A DNA stretch of 45,316 bases from JAXGRD01 sp050946655 (GTDB lineage: Bacteria > Bacillota > Clostridia > Peptostreptococcales > Anaerovoracaceae), in assembly GCA_050946655.1 (NCBI GenBank), contig JBMNVE010000003.1, forward strand, positions 1 to 45,316, read 5' to 3'. The notes under the pieces are model-generated. The model was not told the DNA's origin, did no database searches, and saw only the letters and a list, made by a program, of their open reading frames with translations. The stretch's first letter is position 1. Each line of letters begins with the position of its first letter. A program made the translations under genes and the position numbers. Below are positions 16,032 through 24,529 of the stretch, piece after piece.

Positions 16032-17402
16032 ACTATTACTATTTATTATGTTTAATCTTTTCATTTTCTGATATAACAATGGCCGGGATATTTTTAGATA
16101 TTTTGCTGTCCTGGTTTTATTCCCGGCAAAAACAGCCAATGCCTCTTTGATCAGCTTTTTCTCTGCTTCTCTTTTAATCATCTCAATGGGATTGTCCACA
16201 TGACTTAAAGATTGTAAATCAATATCAATTTTATCAGCGCACCAATTAAAATGTTCTATGGACAAGGTATCCCCTCTTGCATAGTTCATGGCACGCTCCA
16301 ACATATTATATAGTTCCCTTACATTCCCAGGCCAATTGTAGTCGTGAAAAAAATCATAAACTTCTTTTTCCACCTCTACAATATTCTTTCCCAGTTCTTC
16401 GTTTAATGTGCTGATTCTGTTTTCTACCAACTCCTGAATGTCTTCTTTCCGGCTTCTCAACGGAGGGACAATTATGGGAAAAACATTTAATCTATAGTAA
16501 AGGTCCTGTCTGAACTTCCCCTGCTTCACCAATTCTCCCAAGTCTTCATTCGTTGCCACAATAACCCTCACATCCACTAGAACATTTTTTTCACTCCCAA
16601 CAACGTCAACTTCTCCTTCTTGTAGGGTTCTCAATAGTTTTGGTTGCAACTCCATTGCCATATGTGATATTTCATCTATGAACAACGTCCCTTTATCTGC
16701 AAGCTCAAATTTTCCCTTTTTACCCCCTCTCTTCGCTCCGGTAAACGCACCTTCTTCATATCCAAATAGTTCTGATTCTGCAAGCTGCAAAGGAACCCCT
16801 GCGGAATTAACTTTAATAAAACTATGAAGTCCTCTGCCACTCAAATTATGAATAGCATGTGCAACAAGTTCTTTTCCCGTACCAGTCTCTCCACTTATTA
16901 CAACTGTGGATTTTGATTGTGCCGCCAGTTCAATTTGCGTCTTTAAATCTGCAATTGCTTTCGAGGAGCCAATAATACTATTGATTGAATATGTGGTACG
17001 TTGAAATTTGCGAATTTGCTCGCGATAGTACTTTAGTTCCGCTCTCATGGCGTTAGTATATTGATCTAAGAAATCGTCAAGAGAGTCAATGTTTTGCATC
17101 ATATCATACTCTAATACGCCTACTACTTTTCCATCAATTTTTAGTTGTGCCTGAGTACTTACGCTCATCCTCCCGTCTTCAAAGTAGAAATTAGTATTAA
17201 ATGCTTTATTTCCCGTGAGTAATTCTTTCATTTTTGTGGGAGGAAACACAGTTTCAATGTCTTTTCCAATAGATTCCCGCTGGTCTTTTCGTATATAATC
17301 TGCACACTGTCGATTCATATACACTAGTTTACCATCAATATCAATGACCATTAATCCACTGATTGTTTCTAAGAAAAGCTCATAATTCTTTCCTAAATTC
17401 AT
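16017..17402 (-). CDS. Sigma-54-dependent transcriptional activator with PAS domain
   Basis: The 461-residue protein has an N-terminal PAS domain (about 1-105, FLETISGLMVIDIDGKLVYM), a short linker, and a sigma-54 AAA+ domain with Walker A GETGTGKE, the sigma-54 contact loop GAFTGAK and Walker B GTLFIDEI. A Fis-type helix-turn-helix ends the protein (NKTRTAKYLKISRPLLYQKM). The PAS domain suggests a small-molecule or redox signal in place of a phosphorelay. The ATG at 17400-17402 is chosen because GGAGG precedes it by 8 bases. It probably switches on the nhaC-hydrolase-amidohydrolase operon downstream. Confidence 0.9.
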   Translation of the reverse strand: MNLGKNYELFLETISGLMVIDIDGKLVYMNRQCADYIRKDQRESIGKDIETVFPPTKMKELLTGNKAFNTNFYFEDGRMSVSTQAQLKIDGKVVGVLEYDMMQNIDSLDDFLDQYTNAMRAELKYYREQIRKFQRTTYSINSIIGSSKAIADLKTQIELAAQSKSTVVISGETGTGKELVAHAIHNLSGRGLHSFIKVNSAGVPLQLAESELFGYEEGAFTGAKRGGKKGKFELADKGTLFIDEISHMAMELQPKLLRTLQEGEVDVVGSEKNVLVDVRVIVATNEDLGELVKQGKFRQDLYYRLNVFPIIVPPLRSRKEDIQELVENRISTLNEELGKNIVEVEKEVYDFFHDYNWPGNVRELYNMLERAMNYARGDTLSIEHFNWCADKIDIDLQSLSHVDNPIEMIKREAEKKLIKEALAVFAGNKTRTAKYLKISRPLLYQKMKRLNIINSNSVCAE

Positions 17403-17615
17403 GGGGATTTCCTCCATCTTCCTCTGTTAGGCTCGGACCTCCTCCCTCTTGCCGCAGGCGTTTATCCTGATTATGAGACGCTCTTCACCTAACATTATTT
17501 CAAAAATTCCACATCACTCATGCTGTTATGCCATTGATTGTACCATATTTTATCATATGTTGCCTTTCTTTCATCTATGCTCCCCCTATCAACAAAAAAA
17601 TATCCTCTTCCCCCC

Positions 17616-17645
17616 TTGACAGCCACCCGCAAAAAGTGCTATCTT
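17616..17645 (+). promoter_or_regulatory. Promoter of the metal-efflux operon
   Basis: TTGACA (17616-17621) and TATCTT (17640-17645) are 18 bases apart, directly upstream of the ArsR-type operator. The 313-base gap at 17403-17715 otherwise holds no gene; a promoter for the activator gene on the other strand must lie in it but I could not place it. Confidence 0.6.
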
Positions 17646-17652
17646 AAAATCA

Positions 17653-17678
17653 AACAATTAAACGCTTGCTTAATTGTT
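17653..17678 (+). promoter_or_regulatory. ArsR/SmtB-type operator
   Basis: AACAATTAA (17653-17661) and TTAATTGTT (17670-17678) form a perfect inverted repeat with an 8-base spacer, placed over the expected transcription start of the arsR-type gene. This is the layout of metal-responsive SmtB/CadC operators. Confidence 0.7.
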
Positions 17679-17715
17679 GAACGGTTTAGTTCAAGTGCCG
17701 TATGAAAGGAGCATG

Positions 17716-18099
17716 ATGAAAGAGTTCAAGCCAGAAGGGGCATCCTTTTCTCTCCCACACGATCACGGGGAAGAAACAAACAAGCTCCTATCCAACAAAC
17801 CCAGCGAAGATGCCTTCATCGATAACGCTGACTTGTTTGCACTGATCAGCGACAGCACACGTTTAAAAATCCTATGGCTCCTCTACCACAGTGAGGAATG
17901 CGTCATCAATATCGCGGCTGCCGTAGAGATGAGCTCTCCTGCGGTTTCTCATCACCTGCGCATCTTGAAGCAGGCAGGCCTGATCACCAGCCGGAAGGAA
18001 GGCAAGGAGGTCTATTACACCAAGGCCTCTTCCCCAAAGGCCAAGCTGACCCATGGGATCATCGACCAAACTTTTGATATTCACTGTAACGATGACTGA
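17716..18099 (+). CDS. ArsR/SmtB-family metal-responsive repressor
   Basis: The 127-residue protein has the ArsR winged helix (ALISDSTRLKILWLLYHSEECVINIAAAVEMSSPAVSHHLRIL). A histidine-containing N-terminal segment (PHDHGEE) and a DIHCND end could bind metal, and a cysteine sits in the position of the alpha-3 site. The motif is not the full ELCVCDL of ArsR or CadC, so Zn or Cd sensing is more likely than arsenite. The second of two adjacent ATGs is preferred because AGGAG is 4 bases upstream. It precedes an HMA protein and a P-ATPase and should repress them through the inverted repeat upstream. Confidence 0.85.
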   Translation: MKEFKPEGASFSLPHDHGEETNKLLSNKPSEDAFIDNADLFALISDSTRLKILWLLYHSEECVINIAAAVEMSSPAVSHHLRILKQAGLITSRKEGKEVYYTKASSPKAKLTHGIIDQTFDIHCNDD

Positions 18100-18149
18100 A
18101 CCAAACACTTGCATCAAACTTACATCACACACTAGAAAGGATTACTAAG

Positions 18150-18368
18150 ATGAAACGATCATTCAAACTGGAAAACCTGGGCTGTGCCAACTGCGCAGCA
18201 AAGATGGAAGATGCCATCAACAAGCTTCCTTCCGTAGACGAAGCCTCCATTTCCTTTATGGGGGAGAGGCTGAACCTTACTTCGGATGATATGGATCTGG
18301 CTGTCCGGGAGGCACAGAAGGTAATATCAAGGTTCGAAAGCGACTGCAAAATCAAGGTGAGACCATGA
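18150..18368 (+). CDS. Small heavy-metal-associated (HMA) domain protein
   Basis: The 72-residue protein is a single ferredoxin-like HMA domain with the metal motif GCANC near the N-terminus. It would carry Zn, Cd or Cu to the transporter. Its stop overlaps the P-ATPase start, so the two are coupled, and the ATPase lacks its own N-terminal HMA domain. The two genes therefore look like one ATPase split into a separate metal-binding module and a pump. Confidence 0.85.
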   Translation: MKRSFKLENLGCANCAAKMEDAINKLPSVDEASISFMGERLNLTSDDMDLAVREAQKVISRFESDCKIKVRP

Positions 18369-20275
18369 AAAATCCACTTCTGATCCGCATTATTATCGGC
18401 GCCATTCTTTTCATCGGCGGCCTGCTGATCAAAGCAGAGCCGGTTTCCATCGGGCTGCTTTTGGCATCCTATGTCATCGCCGGTTACAGCGTTCTTTGGT
18501 CTGCCCTTAAAAACATTGCAAAAGGGCAAATCTTCGATGAGAATTTCCTCATGTCTTTGGCCACCGTCGGCGCCCTTGCTTTGAGGCAGTGGGACGAAGC
18601 AGTGGCGGTAATGCTCTTCTACTTGGTGGGGTCCCTTTTTGAAGATATGGCCGTGGACAAGTCCAGAAATTCCATTGCCGACCTGATGGATATACGACCC
18701 GATTACGCAACCCTGCTAAAGGACGACAAAGAAGAAATGGTGGATCCTTACGATGTTGCCGTCGGTGACATCATTCTCGTCAAGCCGGGAGAAAAGGTCC
18801 CCCTGGACGGTATTGTGCTGGATGGTGCGGGGACTTTAGACACTTCCGCCCTCACCGGAGAGTCCCTCCCCAGGGAAGTCTTCCCGGGGGAGAAGATCAT
18901 CAGCGGATGTATCAACATCAGCGGACTGCTTCGCGTTCGGGTCACGGGCCTCTTTGAGGAATCCACTGTCTTCAAGATTCTGGACATGGTGGAAAATGCC
19001 GGTAGCAAGAAGGCGAAAATGGAAAAGTTCATTACCAGGTTCGCAAAGTACTACACCCCCATGGTGGTAGGTTCGGCAGCCTTGCTGGCGACTCTTCCGC
19101 CGTTGATTTTCGGCTACAGCTGGAGCGATTGGGTTTACAGAGCCCTTCTCTTCCTAGTCATCTCATGTCCCTGTGCACTGGTCATTTCCGTTCCCCTCAG
19201 CTTTTTTGCAGGGGTGGGCATGGCCAGCAAGATGGGCGTGCTGGTAAAGGGTAGCAATTATCTTGAGGCTTTGGCGTCTGTGGACACCGTCATATTCGAC
19301 AAGACCGGTACACTGACCACCGGCACCTTCGGCGTTACCTGCGTAGACGGGCCCGACGATTTGCTGGAGTTGGCGGCTCACGCCGAGTCCTATTCTCCCC
19401 ACCCTATCTCTCGGTCCATCGAGGAGGCCTATGGGAAACAAGTCGATAAGAGCAGGGTCGAAAAGGTGGAAGAGATCCCGGGCAAAGGTCTTCGTGCAAC
19501 GGTGGATGGAAGGACCATCCATGCGGGCAACGAGAGTTTGATGAAAGATCTGGGCATTGATCAAGTCCCTTCTGATGCGACCTCCACTCAGGTGTATGTG
19601 GCAGTGGACGGAGCATATTATGGCACCATTTCTCTTTCCGACTCCCTTAAACCGGATGGGAAGCAAGCCATATCCCTTTTGAAAAACGAAGGGGTGAAGC
19701 ATACGGTGATGCTCACCGGAGACCGGTCGGTTATCGGACAGTTGCGAGCAAGGGAACTGGGAATCGAAAAGGCTTACTCCCAGCTCCTTCCCGAAGACAA
19801 GGTGAAGATCACGGAAGAGATCATAGAAAACAGTCGTGACAAGGTCGCCTTTGCGGGAGACGGAATCAATGACGCACCTGTCCTGGCACGAGCGGACATC
19901 GGTATTGCCATGGGCGGTCTGGGATCGCAAGCCGCTATCGAAGCGGCGGATATCGTCATCATGGATGACAGCCCATCAAAAATCCCTGCGGTCATGAGGC
20001 TGGGGAAACGCACCCTCGGCGTCGCCAAGCAGAACGTGATTTTTGCATTGACCATAAAGGGCATCGTTCTTTTACTGGGTGCCCTGGGCATGGCGTCCAT
20101 GTGGGCAGCGGTTTTCGCCGATGTTGGAGTTGCTGTACTGGCTATTCTCAATTCTATGCGCATTTTTCTGATGAAAAATGATATAATGGTTGGAGAAAGA
20201 CTTGGAATGGGAGGTAGCAAAGATGAACGAAACATTGAAAACTTTAGAAACCCGCAGAAGTGTGCGAAAATATAA
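18365..20275 (+). CDS. Heavy-metal P1B-type ATPase (Zn/Cd/Pb export, ZntA/CadA-like)
   Basis: The 636-residue protein has the actuator TGES (about 164-167), the metal-coordinating CPC of membrane helix 6 (C268, C270), the phosphorylated Asp in DKTGT (D312), the SPHPIS motif and GDGINDAPVLA. The last helices read DVGVAVLAILNSMR, with the aspartate typical of the Zn/Cd/Pb subgroup. It pumps metal out of the cytosol. About 20 residues follow the last helix (KDERNIENFRNPQKCAKI), a tail not typical of the family. That tail is read through the ribosome binding site and first codons of the nitroreductase gene in another frame, an overlap of 53 bases. Confidence 0.92.
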   Translation: MKNPLLIRIIIGAILFIGGLLIKAEPVSIGLLLASYVIAGYSVLWSALKNIAKGQIFDENFLMSLATVGALALRQWDEAVAVMLFYLVGSLFEDMAVDKSRNSIADLMDIRPDYATLLKDDKEEMVDPYDVAVGDIILVKPGEKVPLDGIVLDGAGTLDTSALTGESLPREVFPGEKIISGCINISGLLRVRVTGLFEESTVFKILDMVENAGSKKAKMEKFITRFAKYYTPMVVGSAALLATLPPLIFGYSWSDWVYRALLFLVISCPCALVISVPLSFFAGVGMASKMGVLVKGSNYLEALASVDTVIFDKTGTLTTGTFGVTCVDGPDDLLELAAHAESYSPHPISRSIEEAYGKQVDKSRVEKVEEIPGKGLRATVDGRTIHAGNESLMKDLGIDQVPSDATSTQVYVAVDGAYYGTISLSDSLKPDGKQAISLLKNEGVKHTVMLTGDRSVIGQLRARELGIEKAYSQLLPEDKVKITEEIIENSRDKVAFAGDGINDAPVLARADIGIAMGGLGSQAAIEAADIVIMDDSPSKIPAVMRLGKRTLGVAKQNVIFALTIKGIVLLLGALGMASMWAAVFADVGVAVLAILNSMRIFLMKNDIMVGERLGMGGSKDERNIENFRNPQKCAKI

Positions 20276-20741
20276 GGCGGATCAGGTTCCCGAGGAAACC
20301 ATGGAGAAGATTTTAAGGGCGGGAACCTTTGCCCCATCGGGGCGAGGAGCACAAGCCACGGTGACGGTAGTGGTGAGAGATCGAGAAACCATTTCGGCCA
20401 TCGGGAAACTAAATGCGGCCGCCTTGGGGAGCGATACAGATCCCTTTTACGGAGCACCGACTCTTGCCATCGTATTCAGCGAAGCAGATCGGCGAACCAA
20501 GGTGGACGATGGCTGTGCCGTCATCACCAACATGATCAACGCCGCCCACTCATTGGGCGTGGACTCCTGCTGGATATACCGAGCCAGAGAGGTGTTTTCC
20601 GGCCCGGAAGGTAAGGCTTTTATGCGGAAGTGGGGCATTGACGAACATCTTGAAGGTATCGGAAACGTGGTCTTCGGATATGGTGATGGCCCTGCCCCCG
20701 AGGCGAAGCCGAGAAACGAAGGCAGGATCATTTGGGTATGA
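20223..20741 (+). CDS. Nitroreductase-family flavoprotein
   Basis: The 172-residue protein begins LETRRSVRKYKADQVPEE, the FMN-binding start of the family, and continues with PSGRGAQ and the DSCWIYRAREVF segment. These FMN enzymes reduce nitro groups, quinones or other electron acceptors with NAD(P)H; the natural substrate is unknown. GGGAGGT lies 7 bases before the ATG, inside the P-ATPase gene. It is probably co-transcribed with the metal-efflux genes, though a functional link is not evident. Confidence 0.87.
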   Translation: MNETLKTLETRRSVRKYKADQVPEETMEKILRAGTFAPSGRGAQATVTVVVRDRETISAIGKLNAAALGSDTDPFYGAPTLAIVFSEADRRTKVDDGCAVITNMINAAHSLGVDSCWIYRAREVFSGPEGKAFMRKWGIDEHLEGIGNVVFGYGDGPAPEAKPRNEGRIIWV

Positions 20742-21550
20742 TCAGGAGAACAAAGAGGGAGATGCAACTCCTGCAAAAGGAAATGAAGAAAGTAGAACAT
20801 CAGGAGGATAGGATGTTCTATTTTCGACGTGAGCCCGATGAGGATGCGGGGATCACAGGCAAGATCAGGAAGAAAATCCCCGAGAAAGCCATGGCTGCTC
20901 TGGAAAAGGCCTTTGAAAAGGGTTTTCTCTTTCTCTTCGAAAAGGGAGACAGTGTGATCGAAAAAACCGGGAGCCTGCAGCGTGCAAGAGAGCAATGGGA
21001 AATATACAAGGCCTCCCTTGACCGGATGATCATCCCTCAGACGATAAAGGCCGTCACTCGCTCCGCCTCCGGACGGGTCAAGACCAGCAAGGGGGTCACC
21101 ACAGCGGAAGGTTCCGCCTTGGGGATCTTTGGCATCGGCCTACCGGACATCCCGATTTTTTTGGCCATGCTCCTAAAGACTTCCTATGAGATCGCAGCCA
21201 GCTACGGCATCGATTATCGAGAAGATGAGGAGCGAAAATACACCTTGGCACTGCTCAAGGTGGCATTCTCCGGCGGCTCGGAGCGGCTTAAATATTCAGC
21301 GGAATGTGATGAAATCGGAAAAAATATTGATGACGGGGATTTCGTGGATCCGGAAATTACAGAAGAAGATATTTCACTGGTCTCACAAGTCTTGGCCACG
21401 GATATGCTGGTAGCAAAGTTCATACAGGGCATCACCTTTGTGGGGGTCATCGGCGGCCCGTTGAACTACAGGCTGGTGCACAAGATCGGCAAGGTGGCAA
21501 AAGTAAAATACAAGAAGCGTTTTCTGTATCGGTTAATGAAAGAAGAATAG
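20738..21550 (+). CDS. EcsC family protein
   Basis: The 270-residue protein has the EcsC pattern: a basic N-terminus, TTAEGSALGIFGIGLPDIPIFLAMLLKTSYEIAASYG in the middle and FIQGITFVGVIGGPLNYRLV near the end. The two hydrophobic stretches may contact the membrane. EcsC in Bacillus is encoded with the EcsAB transporter, but its activity is unknown and no EcsAB is nearby. The ATG overlaps the nitroreductase stop (ATGA). The stop is one base from the end of the convergent NTP transferase gene, so no separate terminator fits between them. Confidence 0.82.
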   Translation: MIRRTKREMQLLQKEMKKVEHQEDRMFYFRREPDEDAGITGKIRKKIPEKAMAALEKAFEKGFLFLFEKGDSVIEKTGSLQRAREQWEIYKASLDRMIIPQTIKAVTRSASGRVKTSKGVTTAEGSALGIFGIGLPDIPIFLAMLLKTSYEIAASYGIDYREDEERKYTLALLKVAFSGGSERLKYSAECDEIGKNIDDGDFVDPEITEEDISLVSQVLATDMLVAKFIQGITFVGVIGGPLNYRLVHKIGKVAKVKYKKRFLYRLMKEE

Positions 21551-21551
21551 G

Positions 21552-22469
21552 TCACATAAAGATCTTTCTGAATGCCTCTTCAGTAGCAGCTTCCACTTCA
21601 TCCTTCAGGGCGAGGTACTTTTCGATCAAGTCCTTGCCTTCCTTTGTGAGGTGAGAACTTCCCCCTTTCTTCCCCCCCGTCTGCCTTCTGATCAAGGCAT
21701 GGCCCATCTGTTCTTCTGCATCGTTGATCATGGTCCACCCCCTGCTGTAGGGGATTTTTGTCTCTTTACAGGCTTTGTTCATGGAGCCCATCCAGTCGAT
21801 GGCGATGAGGAACTCCACGGTCTCCAGGTTGATGAACTCTTTTTTTCTGGCCAGGGAAATGGCCACATCGGCCCGCAAGGGCTGAGCCATCAGCTGCTCC
21901 GTTTCATAGGAAACTGCTTTTTCCCACTGATCCTCCGTGTTTGCCTCGATGAGGATCCCTTTATCTTCCACTTCAAAAGTCTGGAATCCTATTTCTTCAA
22001 TAAAGCCTCGCAACCCTCTCTTCCCGGTGTATTCTCCAAGGAGGGGCAAGATTTCCTGGTCGATCAGGATGGGATGACCATTTCTTCCCTCGTGGGTAGG
22101 CACCACGATCATGCCCGTCTGCCCAATCAGTGCATTGACCGTTTCCTCGGAGACCGATGGGATATCCGCAGGAAGGATCAGTAGCTTGTCCGGGTTCTCT
22201 GCCAAGGCACCGATACCAAGCTTGATGGAATCCAGCATCTGGGATTTTCGGAAAGAGTGGTTCCGGACACAAGTGACCTTGCGGTGGACCAATTCTTTTT
22301 CCACATGATCTCCATCATGGCCTGTAACCACTACAACATCAGTCACCCCTCCGTTCCTCAGCTGGGTGATCTCCTTTTTGATCAGCGGGATGTTACAAAT
22401 TTCGTTTTCTCCCGCCGCCAAAATGATAGCGGCTATTCTCTCAGCCTTTTTCCCCTGGGCCGTTGCCAT
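21552..22469 (-). CDS. Degenerate MobA-like NTP transferase fused to a ModE DNA-binding domain
   Basis: Residues 1-195 resemble MobA/MocA nucleotidyltransferases (IAAIILAAG, VVVVTGHDGDHVEKEL, LLILPADIPSVSEE). The usual LAAGxSxRMGxxK signature is replaced by LAAGENEICNIPL, so nucleotide transfer is doubtful. Residues about 215-305 are a ModE-type winged helix (FLIAIDWMGSMNKACKETKIPYSRGWTMIND, then RRQTGGKKGGSSHLT). The molybdate-binding TOBE/MOP domains of classical ModE are absent. The fusion may sense cofactor status or a nucleotide and bind the ModE box in front of modA. I chose the ATG at 22467-22469 behind GGAAGGTG. It is the last gene of the mod operon. Confidence 0.82.
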   Translation of the reverse strand: MATAQGKKAERIAAIILAAGENEICNIPLIKKEITQLRNGGVTDVVVVTGHDGDHVEKELVHRKVTCVRNHSFRKSQMLDSIKLGIGALAENPDKLLILPADIPSVSEETVNALIGQTGMIVVPTHEGRNGHPILIDQEILPLLGEYTGKRGLRGFIEEIGFQTFEVEDKGILIEANTEDQWEKAVSYETEQLMAQPLRADVAISLARKKEFINLETVEFLIAIDWMGSMNKACKETKIPYSRGWTMINDAEEQMGHALIRRQTGGKKGGSSHLTKEGKDLIEKYLALKDEVEAATEEAFRKIFM

Positions 22470-22473
22470 ATAC

Positions 22474-23493
22474 TCACCTTCCGAAACCGCAGTTGGGATA
22501 GATACAAACGTCGCAATCCAGACATAGGCCCCCCGCACCCAGGGTAGTCAACTCCTCCAATGTGAGGGTTTGGCCCGCCATGATCCGGGGCAGCACAATA
22601 TCGAATATGGTTCTCCTGGAGTACATGACACAGCCGGGCAGGCCCATAATGGGGACCCCCTCTTTTGTATAGGCCAGCAGGAACATGGCTCCCGGCAATA
22701 CCGGTGCCCCGTAAGTGACGATCCTTGCTCCTGTGGATTTGATGGCTGTGGGCGTGGTGTCATCCGGGTCCACGCTCATGCCCCCGGTACACAAGATCAA
22801 CTCCGCTCCCTGCTTCAAAAAATCCTCGATATGCCGAGCAATGTCCTCCGGGTCATCACCGGCGATCTTTTTTCCAAGAAAGACCGGATCGTATTGGGCA
22901 AGTTTTTTCTCCATTACCGGTCCAAACCGATCTTCTATCCTTCCGGAAAAAATCTCGCTCCCCGTAACGATGACCCCAACCTTTTTCTGTCGGTAGGGGG
23001 ATATCTTGAGAAGAGGCTGCTCCCCTGCAACCTTCCTTGCCGCCTCCATTTTTTCCTTTTCGATCACTAAGGGAATGATCCTGGTTCCCGCCAGTTTGTC
23101 ACCCTTCTTTACCGGGAATCGGTTTCCTCTGGTGGCGATCATCATCTCGCCCAGTCCGTTGACCTGATTCAGTCGCTCCACATCCACCTCAAAAAGGCCG
23201 TCCACATCTGCAAAGACCTCGATCTTTCCCTCCTTCACCTGGCTTCTGCTCATGTGGGGCCCTAAGCACAGGTCAAGGAGAATCTCCGCAGCATCATTTT
23301 CATGCAGCATGGATTCATCGTTCTCCCAGACAAAGAGATGTTCCTTTCCCATGGATAAGAGAACAGGGATATCCTCTTCCCTGACCACATGGCCTTTTCT
23401 AAACTGCGCGTCTTTCATTTCCCCCGGCACGATCCTGGTCATATCATGACAGAGAACATGTCCTACAGCCTGCCTGGTATCAATCTTCTTCAT
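22474..23493 (-). CDS. Molybdopterin-binding MoeA-like protein with four-cysteine tail
   Basis: The 339-residue protein has the MoCF-binding domain of MoeA/MogA (LILCTGGMSVDPDDTTPTAI, then GAPVLPGAMFLLAY and GLPGCVMYSRRTIF), preceded by a SAF-like N-terminal part. It is shorter than MoeA (about 400). It ends GLCLDCDVCIYPNCGFG, four cysteines that could hold metal or an iron-sulfur cluster. Proteins of this type occur beside XdhC and molybdenum hydroxylase genes and are thought to act in insertion or modification of the cofactor. The gene overlaps modC by 14 bases, so it is coupled to molybdate import. Confidence 0.85.
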   Translation of the reverse strand: MKKIDTRQAVGHVLCHDMTRIVPGEMKDAQFRKGHVVREEDIPVLLSMGKEHLFVWENDESMLHENDAAEILLDLCLGPHMSRSQVKEGKIEVFADVDGLFEVDVERLNQVNGLGEMMIATRGNRFPVKKGDKLAGTRIIPLVIEKEKMEAARKVAGEQPLLKISPYRQKKVGVIVTGSEIFSGRIEDRFGPVMEKKLAQYDPVFLGKKIAGDDPEDIARHIEDFLKQGAELILCTGGMSVDPDDTTPTAIKSTGARIVTYGAPVLPGAMFLLAYTKEGVPIMGLPGCVMYSRRTIFDIVLPRIMAGQTLTLEELTTLGAGGLCLDCDVCIYPNCGFGR

Positions 23494-24529
23494 ACTTTCC
23501 TCCGGTCAGCAATAACAGTTTTTCCGGGGGAAGATACAGGCTTTCCGGTGCCTCGCTTCCCCATCTAGTCTCTTCATAATCGGTTTTTGATAGTTTCCAC
23601 CAAAGGTCACCTTCACCGGTGGAAAAAATAACATTGGTTTCAAAGAGGTCCCCATGGATCTCCTTGATTTTTCCTTTCGCCTCGTTTATCCCGGCAGGAT
23701 CCAAGGAAATGTCGTGAGCACGGATGCCCACATATCGGATGTCTTCTCCCACCGGCCCTGCCGTTTCCAGCGCCACTCCCCAGTCCAGTGCATAGACGGA
23801 ATTCTCCCCGATTTTTTTCGCGGGAGAAATGTTCTTGCAACCGGAAAGTCTGGCTGCCGTCACATGCTCAGGACAGCTGAACACCTCTCTTGTATTCCCT
23901 TTAGCCACGACGCTCCCCTCGTGCAAGATGACGATCTTCTCACAAAAGCGATAGACCTCGTCTCTATTGTGGGAGACCAGAATCACCTCTCCCTGATATC
24001 CGGTCAGCACCCTCTTGACCTCCTGCTGAAGCCTTTCCTTCAAGTACTCGTCCAGAGCCGAAAAGGGCTCGTCCAGCATGATGATACAAGGTTCGTAAGC
24101 AAGGCATCTGGCAAGTGCCACCCTCTGCTGCTGTCCACCGGAAAGCTGAGAAGGATATCTCTTTTCCAGCCCGTTCAGCTGGAGGCTTTCTATCATCTCT
24201 CGAACCTTGGGTCCTACGCCTCCCCCTAGACCACAGGCTATATTTTTCTCCACCGTCATATTGGGGAAGAGGGCATAGTTTTGAAACAGGAATCCCACCT
24301 TTCGTTCCTGAGGAGAAAGATTGATCCCCAAAGCCGAATCAAAGAATACTTGATCCCCCAGGGCGATCCGCCCTTCATCGGGAGTAATGATGCCGGCGAT
24401 CATTTTTAATGTCATGCTCTTCCCGCAGCCTGAGGCACCCAATATACCGTGCCACTTCCCATCTGTTTGGAAATCGACTTCCAGGGAGAACTGTCCCAGC
24501 CTTTTCTTCACATCCACCTGCAAACTCAT
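23480..24529 (-). CDS. modC: Molybdate ABC transporter ATP-binding protein
   Basis: The 349-residue ATPase has Walker A GASGCGKSMT (about 31-40), signature LSGGQQQR, Walker B IIMLDEPFSALDE and the switch histidine in LVSHNRDEVYRF. The C-terminal part (about 230-349) is shaped like the regulatory TOBE/MOP region of ModC but appears degenerate. It powers molybdate or tungstate import with ModB and ModA. The start overlaps the modB stop (ATGA). Confidence 0.92.
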   Translation of the reverse strand: MSLQVDVKKRLGQFSLEVDFQTDGKWHGILGASGCGKSMTLKMIAGIITPDEGRIALGDQVFFDSALGINLSPQERKVGFLFQNYALFPNMTVEKNIACGLGGGVGPKVREMIESLQLNGLEKRYPSQLSGGQQQRVALARCLAYEPCIIMLDEPFSALDEYLKERLQQEVKRVLTGYQGEVILVSHNRDEVYRFCEKIVILHEGSVVAKGNTREVFSCPEHVTAARLSGCKNISPAKKIGENSVYALDWGVALETAGPVGEDIRYVGIRAHDISLDPAGINEAKGKIKEIHGDLFETNVIFSTGEGDLWWKLSKTDYEETRWGSEAPESLYLPPEKLLLLTGGKYEED

